Of a stretch of 36,765 nucleotides of DNA, positions 1 to 7,302 are shown in pieces (positions within the stretch are counted from its first letter, which is position 1; every line of letters starts with the position of its first letter). The stretch is from Desulfuromonas sp. GTDB lineage: Bacteria > Desulfobacterota > Desulfuromonadia > Desulfuromonadales > BM501. Position numbers and translations under genes: made by a program. The notes under the pieces are model-generated. The model searched no databases, had not been told where the DNA came from, and saw nothing but the letters and a program-made list of their open reading frames with translations. The stretch is from NCBI RefSeq assembly GCF_002868845.1, contig NZ_PKUB01000007.1, positions 10,385 to 47,149 on the forward strand. The letters are read 5' to 3'.

Positions 1-65
1 AGAAAGAGGCCGAGGCCGCCCATCAGGCCGAAAATCAGTTTCTGGTTCAGAAGAATATCGACCAT
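1..65 (-). CDS. N-terminal fragment of a membrane protein, possibly Na/Pi cotransporter family
   Basis: Only the first 21 codons lie in the window; the gene continues past its left edge. The ATG at 65 is preceded by a good Shine-Dalgarno (AAGGGGAG, about 5 bases upstream). The visible peptide starts MVDILLNQKL and runs into a hydrophobic Gly-rich stretch ending GGLGLFL. That GGLGLFL segment is typical of the first membrane helix of NptA/PhoU-type Na/phosphate cotransporters. Family assignment is inference from a very short sequence; that a real gene starts here is more secure. Confidence 0.5.
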   Translation of the reverse strand, partial: MVDILLNQKLIFGLMGGLGLF

Positions 66-261
66 CAGTCACTCCCCTTGATTCCAACAACGTCGGTTGA
101 AAAACGGAAGTGACTATATCGAAACAGCACCTTTTCTTCAATGAAAAAGGAGGGGCGTTCCACGGGGGGAATGAGGCTGGGGCATGCACCGGAGAGAGGG
201 CCGGATGGTACGGAGGGATAGGGCGCGAAAATTCGGAACGCTGAGGGTGGGGCTTAGGAGG

Positions 262-747
262 TCAGGCCTCCTCGCCGAGGGCGAGAAGGAGCATGTGCCG
301 GTATTCCTGGGCATTCTCCCGAATGCGCTGGCTGAGGGCCTGAACGATGTTGCGCATCAGCTTGATGCCGAGAGCGGGGTTGCGCTCGCAGAGGGCGTCG
401 AAATCTTCTTTCTTCAGAACGAGCAGGCTGGCCGCCTCGATGACCCGGGCGGTCGCGGTGCGGGCGCCGCCGTCGAGAAGGGCCATTTCGCCGAAGACGT
501 CCTCCGGGCCGAGGATGATGATAATCCTCTCCTCCCCCTCGGCGAGCATCTTGGAGACCTTGATGGTCCCCTCCCGGACCATGTAGAGGGATTCGCCGGG
601 CATGTTCTCGACGAAGACGGTGGCCCCCTCATCGATCCGTTTTTCGCTGCAGATGGCATCGAGGGCTTCGATTTCCCCCTCGTCCAGATTGCGCAACAGG
701 GCGCTGCCCCGGAAGGTTTCAAAACGGTCGCCGGACTGTCTGCTCAT
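262..747 (-). CDS. stand-alone cyclic-nucleotide-binding domain protein (CRP-like sensor without HTH)
   Basis: 161 aa from the ATG at 747. An upstream in-frame ATG at 828 would overlap ihfB and adds a low-complexity Ser/Arg stretch, so it is rejected. The protein is one cNMP-binding beta-roll: the phosphate-binding cassette, FGEMALLDGGARTATA at residues 85-100, carries the conserved Gly-Glu and Arg. A C-terminal helix follows (about 115-155), but there is no winged-helix DNA-binding domain, so it is about 60-70 residues shorter than CRP/FNR regulators. It probably binds a cyclic nucleotide and acts through partner proteins. Its start codon lies one base after the ihfB stop, so the two are translationally coupled and share the promoter at 1163-1191. 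The ligand (cAMP, cGMP or none) cannot be told from sequence. Confidence 0.85.
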   Translation of the reverse strand: MSRQSGDRFETFRGSALLRNLDEGEIEALDAICSEKRIDEGATVFVENMPGESLYMVREGTIKVSKMLAEGEERIIIILGPEDVFGEMALLDGGARTATARVIEAASLLVLKKEDFDALCERNPALGIKLMRNIVQALSQRIRENAQEYRHMLLLALGEEA

Positions 748-748
748 A

Positions 749-1024
749 CTATTTATTGACCCTCTCCCGCAGCTCCTTGCCGACCTTGAAGAAGGGAAGT
801 TTTTTGGGACGGACCTCGATGACCTCACCGGTCTTGGGGTTGCGCCCCATGTAGGCCTTGTAGTCTTTGACGACGAAGCTTCCGAAGCCCCTGATCTCTA
901 TGCGTCCGCCAACAGACAGCTCCTCGGACATCGCGTCGAAAATGATGCTGACGATTTCCTCTGACTTCTTGTAAGTCAGGTTCTTCTCGTTAGCCAGTGC
1001 TTCCACCAGTTCCGACTTGTTCAT
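749..1024 (-). CDS. ihfB: HU/IHF-family DNA-bending protein, IHF beta-like
   Basis: 91 aa, the full family length. It has the HU/IHF fold signature RGFGSFVV (residues 45-52) and the beta-arm GRNPKTGE (60-67), with the intercalating Pro63, and ends in the usual FFKVGKELRERVN helix. The protein binds and kinks the DNA minor groove as a dimer, working in nucleoid structure and as a cofactor for integration and sigma54 promoters. The pattern fits IHF beta better than HU, but that distinction is inference. The start at 1024 follows a GGGAGG Shine-Dalgarno. It is the first gene of a two-gene unit with the cNMP-binding protein. It ends in TAG, which shows that TAG functions as a stop in this genome. 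Confidence 0.92.
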   Translation of the reverse strand: MNKSELVEALANEKNLTYKKSEEIVSIIFDAMSEELSVGGRIEIRGFGSFVVKDYKAYMGRNPKTGEVIEVRPKKLPFFKVGKELRERVNK

Positions 1025-1162
1025 ATCGCCTCCCGGGAAGAAAACAACTGTCTGCTGCCGATCGCCCCGCGCCAGGAAAGAGTCTTTTTGGAACCGGCGC
1101 CCCGAGAGTCCTGCATCGGGGCTGGGCCCGTCCTGATGTCGACCGGCACGTCTGATAAGTCA

Positions 1163-1191
1163 AATATACTTTGCGGCAAAATCCCTGTCAA
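1163..1191 (-). promoter_or_regulatory. sigma70-type promoter of ihfB
   Basis: On the minus strand, TTGACA (1186-1191) and TATATT (1163-1168) are separated by 17 bp. This is a near-consensus housekeeping promoter about 140 bp upstream of the ihfB start. The 1025-1224 gap holds this promoter and a roughly 140-nt leader; I see nothing else in it. Confidence 0.75.
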
Positions 1192-1224
1192 TAGATATAG
1201 CGAGAATTATCAAATACTTCCGCT

Positions 1225-2517
1225 TCATTTCCCCTTGCCGCAGGTGGCCAGGAGGGCCTTGCCCTCCTCACCCAGCTCCGGGGGCAGGTCGGAACTGGAG
1301 AGGGCTTTTTGCAGAAGAGGGACTCCCTCCTTCACCCATCCCCGGCCGATGTAGGCCTGGCCGATCCTCATGGTCCAGCGGGGATTGTCGGGTTCCTGGC
1401 GCAGCGCGCCCTTGAAACTCTCGAGGGCCTGGTCCAGGTTCTTGTTGTGGCGCAGCCAGAACTCGCCGAGGAGCGGATTTCCTCCTCCGCCGCCGCACCC
1501 TCCTCCGCCGAGGCGCTGCAACAGCTCTTCGGCCCCGTCCAGGTCTCCCCGTCTCTCCAGAAGGGTTGCGGTCAGGAAAACGGTCTCCGACTCGACATGT
1601 CCGGACTGGAGAGCCTTTTGCCCGTGCGCCAGGGCGCCGTCCAGATCCCCCTTACGACTGCGGATGGCAGCCAGTCGGGCATGGCAGAACCCCGGCTCGA
1701 TCCCGTCGGCGAGGGCCTTTTCGAGGCGCTGCTCGACCAGGCGAAACTGCCCCGCCGCGCTTAACAGCCCGACAAGAGCTTCGAAGGCCAGCAAGTTTGA
1801 GGGGTTGAGCGAGAGGGCGGTTTCCAGCGCCTTTACCCCCTGCTTCGATTTCCCGAGCCTGGCAAGAAGGGCGCCCTGTTCGAAATGAAAAAGATCCGAC
1901 CGTTCCCCGGAAGGGACCCTTTCGAGGGCGGCCAGGGCTTCGTCTTCGGCCCCCTGGTGCACCAGCAGCAACACCTCCCTCAGGGCCGCCCCGCTGCTTC
2001 GGTAGCGATCGGCGAGTTCAGGGGGATAAGTTGCGAGAACGAGCTCCAGGCGGGTTTCAGCATCCAAGCCGTCTTCGGGCGCATCCCCGTCTCCCTCGCC
2101 GTCATCGCCCCCCGGGGAGCAGGTTGAACCGCATCCGGTGCCGCAACTGCCGCCGTTCGTCTTCTTGGCGAGAGGGGCCTCAGGGATCCCCTTTTCAAGC
2201 TCGGCGAGAGACTCGGCCACCCTCTCCTTGAGTTCCGGAGAGACGGCCTGCCCGGCGGCCAGGGAGAAATGGTCGCCGGCCCGGTCCGCATTGCCGGCCC
2301 GGAGACAGGCCTGCCCTTCGGAGAGGTTCAGCTCGGCCAGGCCGTCGCGAGCCTCGATCAGCAGATTGTCGAGCCCCTCAAGAAGTTCCGGGGCCAGGGT
2401 GTCCCGGTCGATACTCTCACCATGGCAAAGGGCGTCGGCCCAGCGTCTTTGCTGGAGTGCCCTCCGCCCGGCGGACAGGGGATCGCTCTTGCCGAAAATC
2501 TTATTCCATATGCTCAT
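1225..2517 (-). CDS. tetratricopeptide-repeat protein with Cys-rich and poly-Gly insertions
   Basis: 430 aa from the ATG at 2517; the frame is open back to 2610, but that extension is not protein-like. Helical repeats of TPR type fill residues about 150-430, with typical ALE..L.L.P.N signatures (for example around 255-275 and 365-385). Two inserts are unusual: a Cys-rich linker with CGTGCGSTC at 125-133 followed by an acidic Gly/Asp stretch, and a Gly10 run broken by one Cys at 337-346. There is no signal peptide, so it is probably a cytoplasmic scaffold. The Cys-X3-Cys-X3-Cys spacing could hold a metal, but no family was recognised. It sits alone between the XRE-cupin genes and ihfB on the same strand. 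Specific function unknown. Confidence 0.8.
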   Translation of the reverse strand: MSIWNKIFGKSDPLSAGRRALQQRRWADALCHGESIDRDTLAPELLEGLDNLLIEARDGLAELNLSEGQACLRAGNADRAGDHFSLAAGQAVSPELKERVAESLAELEKGIPEAPLAKKTNGGSCGTGCGSTCSPGGDDGEGDGDAPEDGLDAETRLELVLATYPPELADRYRSSGAALREVLLLVHQGAEDEALAALERVPSGERSDLFHFEQGALLARLGKSKQGVKALETALSLNPSNLLAFEALVGLLSAAGQFRLVEQRLEKALADGIEPGFCHARLAAIRSRKGDLDGALAHGQKALQSGHVESETVFLTATLLERRGDLDGAEELLQRLGGGGCGGGGGNPLLGEFWLRHNKNLDQALESFKGALRQEPDNPRWTMRIGQAYIGRGWVKEGVPLLQKALSSSDLPPELGEEGKALLATCGKGK

Positions 2518-2702
2518 TCTGTTTCTGCCTTTCGGTCGTCGGGATAGACCCCGCTTCGGGTCGAAGAGTCCCCATGGTGACGGAAAAACGGAATCAATGC
2601 AAGAGGTCACAAAGAAAGCGCACCGAAGACTTTACCGGCATGCCGTGGTCGGAAGGGGGCTCGAAAGGGGAGGATGCGGTTTCGGAAAGGGGCCGAAGGG
2701 CC

Positions 2703-3269
2703 TCAGATGGTGGTGAACGGGGACAGGGTCCAGATCACCTTGGCGTCCTCTTCACCGACGTTGTCCCAGCGATGAGGCAGGTGGGACTTGAAGCACAGGC
2801 TGTCGCCAGGGTTGAGGATCTGTGTTTCGCCGGCGATATTCACCCGGAGTTGCCCTTCCAGGACGTAGATGAGTTCGTCTCCGGGATGATACATGTTCTG
2901 GACCCCGCTGGTGCCCCCCTTCTGCACGGTGCAGAAAAAGGACATGAACTGGGGATCGCGCAGGCCCGAAGTGAACGATTCCGTATGCATGTTGTGTTCG
3001 TCGTCATAGACGGTTTTGTCGCGATGGCCCGGAGAGGTAAAGACGACCTCATGGGTGGTGGTGACTTCCTCCACGAAGTAATTAATGCTCTTGTTGAAAA
3101 CGCCGGCAAGCTTCATGAGGATTTCGACCGAAGGGATGGTCAATCCCCGCTCGATGCGGGATATCATGTTCTAAGAGACCTTGGACTTCTCCGCGAGTTC
3201 TTGGATGGTCATGTCGTTCTTGAGGCGGATGTCCTTCAGTTTTTTCCCGACGATTTTCTTTATTTTCAT
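2703..3269 (-). pseudogene. XRE-family regulator with cupin sensor domain, copy 1, interrupted by in-frame TAG
   Basis: Read through, this is a 188-codon XRE-cupin protein. Translation would start at the ATG at 3269 behind GGAGAAGG. The HTH reads MKIKKIVGKK..KVS, then TAG at 3171-3173 (codon 33), then NMISRIERG, with no frame change. The neighbouring paralogue has Ser at the stop position (KVSSNMISRIERG), so TCG to TAG (C to A) is the simplest single change. The cupin half (about residues 110-180) keeps its HPGDE...EGQ and GDSLCFKSHLPH motifs. If the stop is real, the DNA-binding domain is lost; restart at the ATG at 3167 would give a cupin with half an HTH. XRE-cupin proteins are small-molecule-responsive repressors. 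See the finding on nonsense codons. Confidence 0.8.
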
Positions 3270-3348
3270 GACCTTCTCCGGTAATCCATTGGAATTGGCG
3301 ACCTGCGCGAAACCGGCCTTTCACCCTTCGGCGCCCGTCGGGCCCTTT

Positions 3349-3915
3349 TCAGTGGGACACTTCGGGGGCCGGGGAGACGACCCACAAAACGACGGTCTGC
3401 CCATCGTGGCGATTACGCCAACTGTGAGGCTGGGACGCTTTGAAAGTGATGGAGTCCCCCTCTTCGACCTGGTAGCGCTCCCCCTCGATGACGAATTCCA
3501 TGCTGCCCCTGAGGACGAGAGCGAATTCCTCGCCGTTGTGGACCATGCCCCCCTCGCCACTCGTGCAGTCCCTCTCCAGGGTGTCGTAGAAAACGGCGAA
3601 GTTCGGGTCCCGCAGACCTTGAGTTAGGCTGGTGATCTGGTGCTTGTCCTCGAAAAAGAAGATCGGCTCGCCATGCCCCTTGCGGGTGTGGACGACCGTC
3701 GAGCCCTTTTCGGCCTCCTGGACGAAGTAGTTGATGCTCATGCCGAAGGCCTCGGCGAGTTTCATCAGAATCTCGACCGAGGGAATGGTCAGACCCCGTT
3801 CTATTCGCGAGATCATATTCGACGAGACCTTGGAGCTTTCCGTCAGTTCCTGGATGGTCATGTCATTTTTGAGCCGCGTGGCCTTCAGCTTTTTCCCGAT
3901 CAGTTTTTTTACCAT
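3349..3915 (-). CDS. XRE-family transcriptional regulator with C-terminal cupin domain, copy 2
   Basis: 188 aa, intact. Residues 1-65 form an XRE helix-turn-helix (NDMTIQELTESSKVSSNMIS, then RIERGLTIPS). Residues about 110-182 form a cupin_2 barrel (MVHNGEEFALVLRG and EEGDSITFKASQPHSW). Such proteins are cytoplasmic repressors whose cupin barrel binds a small effector, often a polyamine, amino acid or phosphonate; the effector here is unknown. It is a tandem paralogue of the broken copy next to it, nearly identical across the recognition helix and diverged in the cupin, suggesting the same operator but different ligands. It is divergent from bioB with a roughly 200-bp shared upstream region, but a role in biotin control is not implied because bioB has a BirA operator. 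Confidence 0.88.
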   Translation of the reverse strand: MVKKLIGKKLKATRLKNDMTIQELTESSKVSSNMISRIERGLTIPSVEILMKLAEAFGMSINYFVQEAEKGSTVVHTRKGHGEPIFFFEDKHQITSLTQGLRDPNFAVFYDTLERDCTSGEGGMVHNGEEFALVLRGSMEFVIEGERYQVEEGDSITFKASQPHSWRNRHDGQTVVLWVVSPAPEVSH

Positions 3916-3945
3916 GGGTGACGCCCCTCCTCAAAATGAAATGAT

Positions 3946-3974
3946 GTTCTACCACTGCGAGAGGCGATTGTCAA
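3946..3974 (-). promoter_or_regulatory. candidate promoter of the intact XRE-cupin gene
   Basis: Minus strand TTGACA (3969-3974), 17-bp spacer, TAGAAC (3946-3951), about 30 bp upstream of the start at 3915. The -35 is perfect and the -10 is 4/6. Confidence 0.5.
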
Positions 3975-4022
3975 TACGATATGGAAATTATTCATCCAGA
4001 AGTGGTATTCCGGAAAGAGGGG

Positions 4023-4058
4023 GATTGTCAACCCGGCCCCGACCAGGGGTTGACAATC
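4023..4058. promoter_or_regulatory. BirA (biotin repressor) operator
   Basis: A perfect interrupted palindrome: 11-bp arms GATTGTCAACC (4023-4033) and GGTTGACAATC (4048-4058) around a 14-bp spacer. This matches the known BirA operator layout TTGTAAACC-N14/16-GGTTTACAA, with C/G at one position. The right arm contains the bioB -35 box, so BirA bound to biotinyl-AMP would block RNA polymerase directly. Confidence 0.9.
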
Positions 4059-4077
4059 GGCGCCGACTCTCTATAAT
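4050..4077 (+). promoter_or_regulatory. sigma70 promoter of bioB-bioD-bioA
   Basis: TTGACA (4050-4055) and TATAAT (4072-4077), both perfect consensus, with a 16-bp spacer. The -35 lies inside the right arm of the BirA operator. The bioB ATG is 38 bases downstream of the -10. Confidence 0.88.
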
Positions 4078-4114
4078 CAACCCCCACATCCATTTTCCAA
4101 ACAAGGGTCAATCA

Positions 4115-5098
4115 ATGCAAGGGTCATATCGGGACATTTTTCAAAAGGTCGCAGAGGGGCTCCTCCCGAGCCGGTCTGAAGCGCTGTCGATCCTTCGGGC
4201 CCGGGGCGCCGATCTGGGGTGGATCCTTGCAGGGGCCCAGCAGCTCCGCGAGAATCACTCCGCCGACCGCATCCGTCTCTGTTCCATTATCAATGCCAAA
4301 TCGGGACGCTGCGCGGAGGACTGCTCGTTTTGCGCCCAATCGTCCCACCACCGCACCGACGCCCCGGTCTTCCCCCTCAAGACGGCGAAGGATATTGTGG
4401 CGGAAGCCCGCCGGGCCGAGGCCTCCGGGGCCACCTGCTACGGCATCGTCACCAGCGGCACCGGTATCGCCCCCGGTCGGGAACTGGAGGGACTCCTCTC
4501 GGCGATCAGGCAAATCCGGGCCACCACCACCCTGGAACCCTCGGCCAGCCTGGGAATCCTGACCAAAGAGACCGCCGGCGCATTGGCCGAGGCCGGGTGC
4601 GCGACCTACCACCACAACCTGGAGACGGCCCGTTCCTTCTTCCCCTCGATCTGCTCCACTCACGGCTACGAGGAAGACGTCCTGACCGTGCGCCTCGCAA
4701 AGAGTGCCGGGATGAAGGTCTGCTGCGGGGGCATTTTCGGTCTCGGAGAATCCCTGGAGCAGCGAGTGGAGCTGGCCGAAACCATTCGCGAACTGGACGT
4801 CGACTCGGTCCCTCTCAATTTCCTCAACCCCGTCCAGGGCACGCCCCTTGAAGAGGCAGAACTTTTGAGCCCCATGGACTGCCTGCGGATCATCGCCATG
4901 TTCCGCCACATGTTGCCGGATCGGAAAATCACCGTCTGCGGCGGAAGGGAGAGAAACCTGCGGGACTTCCAGTCCTGGATCTTTCTCGCCGGGGCCGACG
5001 GAGCGATGGTCGGCGACTACCTCACGACCGGCGGCCGCAATCTCGGGGCCGACCTTCAGATGTTTCAGGACGGGGAGTTGAAAATCGATGCCGACTGA
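4115..5098 (+). CDS. bioB: biotin synthase (radical SAM)
   Basis: 327 aa. It inserts sulfur into dethiobiotin to make biotin, using a radical-SAM [4Fe-4S] cluster and an auxiliary Fe-S cluster as sulfur donor. The cluster motif is CAEDCSFC with Cys66, Cys70 and Cys73, preceded by the family-typical CSIINAKSGR. GIVTSGTG, YHHNLET, FNPVQGTPLE and the C-terminal GRERNL..QSWIFLAGA segment are all characteristic. The frame is open back to 3731, but the ATG at 4115 lies just downstream of the promoter and gives the family length. It overlaps bioD by 11 bp. First gene of a BirA-controlled operon that lacks bioF and bioC/bioH here, so those must be elsewhere. Confidence 0.96.
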   Translation: MQGSYRDIFQKVAEGLLPSRSEALSILRARGADLGWILAGAQQLRENHSADRIRLCSIINAKSGRCAEDCSFCAQSSHHRTDAPVFPLKTAKDIVAEARRAEASGATCYGIVTSGTGIAPGRELEGLLSAIRQIRATTTLEPSASLGILTKETAGALAEAGCATYHHNLETARSFFPSICSTHGYEEDVLTVRLAKSAGMKVCCGGIFGLGESLEQRVELAETIRELDVDSVPLNFLNPVQGTPLEEAELLSPMDCLRIIAMFRHMLPDRKITVCGGRERNLRDFQSWIFLAGADGAMVGDYLTTGGRNLGADLQMFQDGELKIDAD

Positions 5099-5834
5099 TT
5101 TTTCACAAAAAGGTATTTTCGTGACGGGGACCGACACCGGGGTCGGAAAGACCCTCGTGAGCGCCGCCCTCGCCCTCTTCCTCCGCGGTTTCGGCATCGA
5201 TGTGGGAGTGATGAAACCGGTGGAGACAGGAGTGGACGAACCGGCCGGCCTCGGAGAGGATGCCACCCTTCTTCAGTGGGCCGCAAAGAGCGGGGACGCC
5301 CCGGACTCCATCTGTCCCTGCCGCCTGCGCCTGCCCCTGGCCCCTTCGGAGGCGGCATCCCGGGAAGGGGCGGCCATCGACCTCTCCCTTCTGCAGGATC
5401 GTTTTGAAGCGCTCGCCGGGAGGCACGATTTCGTCATCGTCGAAGGAGCCGGCGGACTCATGGTACCGATCGCCGGCGGGGTCCTGATGGCCGACCTGGC
5501 CCGGAACCTGGGCCTGCCCCTCCTGGTCGTGGCCCGGCCCGGCCTGGGAACGATCAACCACACCCTGCTGACCGTCTTTGCGGCCCGCACCATGGAACTG
5601 CCGCTCGCCGGGATGATCATCAACGGCATGCCGAACAGCCCCGACGAAGCGGAGCAATCCGCCCCTCATGCCCTGGCCGCCCTGGCTTCCGCCGACCTCC
5701 TCGGGGTCCTCCCCCGGGTCGCCGGGGAGAAACGGGAGATGGCCGAAGCACTGGCGAAACATATCGCCGCCCTCCCCTCCCTCTTCTGGCTGCTCAAAGG
5801 CCTCGGCCTGCCGACCGATCTGGCCGGTCACTGA
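5088..5834 (+). CDS. bioD: ATP-dependent dethiobiotin synthetase
   Basis: 248 aa. It carboxylates 7,8-diaminononanoate and closes the ureido ring with ATP, giving dethiobiotin for BioB. The P-loop GTDTGVGKT is at residues 14-22, the substrate lysine region VMKPVETG follows at about 41-48, and the EGAGGLMVP signature is near 120. The ATG overlaps the end of bioB by 11 bp, so translation is likely coupled. The C-terminal 15-20 residues run slightly longer than the E. coli enzyme, with no recognisable domain. Confidence 0.95.
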   Translation: MPTDFSQKGIFVTGTDTGVGKTLVSAALALFLRGFGIDVGVMKPVETGVDEPAGLGEDATLLQWAAKSGDAPDSICPCRLRLPLAPSEAASREGAAIDLSLLQDRFEALAGRHDFVIVEGAGGLMVPIAGGVLMADLARNLGLPLLVVARPGLGTINHTLLTVFAARTMELPLAGMIINGMPNSPDEAEQSAPHALAALASADLLGVLPRVAGEKREMAEALAKHIAALPSLFWLLKGLGLPTDLAGH

Positions 5835-5878
5835 GAGTCGATCGAGACCGGTTCTGAACCCTTCCCCTGGAGAAGCCC

Positions 5879-7225
5879 ATGGACACCAAGGAGATCATCG
5901 ATCTGGACCGCCGTCACGTCTGGCATCCGTGCACCCAGGAAAAGGACCATGAATCTCTTCCTCCCATCCCCATCGACAGGGGAGAGGGCGTCTACCTCAT
6001 CGACACCGAGGGCAACCGGTACATCGACGGGGTGAGTTCGTGGTGGGTGAACGTCTTCGGCCACAGTCACCCCCGGCTCAACCGCGCCCTCCAGAAGCAA
6101 GCCTCCCGCGTCGCCCACCACATCTTTGCCGGGTTCACCCACGAACCCGGGGTTTAACTGGCCGCCAGGCTCTGCGCGAAGGCACCCGCAAAGCTGGAGA
6201 AAGTTTTCTATACCGACAACGGTTCCGCCGCAGTCGAGGCAGCCCTGAAGATGAGCTTTCAGTACTGGCAACAGGCGGGCGAACCCGGGAAAACACGCTT
6301 TCTCTCTATTACCGAGGCTTACCACGGCGAGACAGTGGGCGCCCTCTCGGTCGGCGGGTGCGACCTGTACCGGGAGGTGTACCGTCCATTGCTCCTGGAG
6401 GGGTTCCAGGTGCAGGGACCCGACTGCTTCCGCTGCCCCCACGGCCAGAGCCGGGAGAGTTGCGACGCCCAATGCTTCGACGCCATGGAGAGTCTTGTGG
6501 CCGCCGAACACGGCCGCATCGCCGGAATCATCATCGAGCCCCTGATCCAGGGCGCGGCGGGAATGCGCATCTTCCCGCCCGTCTACCTGCGCAAGCTTCG
6601 GGCCCTGTGCGACCGCTACGGGGTCCATTACATCGCCGACGAAATCGCCGTCGGATTCGGCCGCACCGGCAAAATGTTCGCCAACGAACACGCCGCGGTG
6701 GCCCCGGACATCATGTGCCTGTCCAAGGGCATCACCGGGGGGTACATGCCCCTCGCAGCGGTTCTCACCACCGATGAGATCTACCAGGTCTTCTACGACG
6801 ACTACCAGAGCCTGAAGGCGTTTATCCACTCCCATTCCTATTCGGGCAACCCCCTGGCCTGCGCGGTCGCGGTGGAGGTGCTAAACATCTTCGACGAAGA
6901 GAACATTCTGGAGGGATTAACACCGAAGATGGACTTGCTGGAGGCGAACCGGGAGCGGTTCGAGGCCCTGCCCCATGCCGGAGAGGTCCGACGCTGCGGC
7001 ATGGTGGCCGCGGTCGAGATGGTTCAGGAAAAAAAGGGCAAGACCCCCTACCCCTGGCAGGAACGGCGGGGCTACCAGGCTTTCCAGGCCGCCCTGAAAA
7101 AAGGGGCGTTGCTGCGGCCCCTGGGCAACGTCGTCTACTTCATGCCTCCCCTCACGATCCCCGAGGAGGACCTCCAGCGCCTCCTGGACATCGCCTACGA
7201 GGCGATCGTGGAGGTCACCGACTGA
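5879..7225 (+). pseudogene. bioA: adenosylmethionine-8-amino-7-oxononanoate aminotransferase, interrupted by in-frame TAA
   Basis: Read through, a 448-codon class-III aminotransferase making diaminononanoate (DAPA) from KAPA and SAM. It starts at the ATG at 5879 behind GGAG. TAA at 6155-6157 (codon 93) follows FTHEPGV and is followed in the same frame by LAARLCAKAPAKLEK. BioA homologues usually carry Glu here (EPAVELAEKL-type), so GAA to TAA (G to T) is the simplest change. Everything else is intact: WHPCTQ substrate segment near the N-terminus, DEIAVGFGRTG, and the PLP lysine in LSKGITGGYMPL (Lys283). If the stop is real, the operon would make BioB and BioD but no DAPA, which is not a sensible free-living genotype. 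Third gene of the bio operon, 44 bp after bioD. Confidence 0.9.
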
Positions 7226-7231
7226 ACGAAG

Positions 7232-7262
7232 AAAGGCAGCCCCGAGGCTGCCTTTCCTTTTT
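7232..7262 (+). terminator. rho-independent terminator of the bio operon
   Basis: 10-bp perfect stem AAAGGCAGCC/GGCTGCCTTT (7232-7241 and 7246-7255) with loop CCGA, followed by a T-rich run. It lies just after the bioA stop and may also work on the convergent prc transcript. Confidence 0.88.
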
Positions 7263-7302
7263 GATGCGCATTGCCCGGCCCCGTCGAACCGGAAAGAGGA
7301 AC

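Noticed and set aside
184-759. Plus-strand 191-codon frame opposite the cNMP-binding gene
   Set aside because: It is the complement of a well-supported gene and shows no domain of its own.
4124-5266. Minus-strand 380-codon frame opposite bioB
   Set aside because: It is a shadow of a certain gene.
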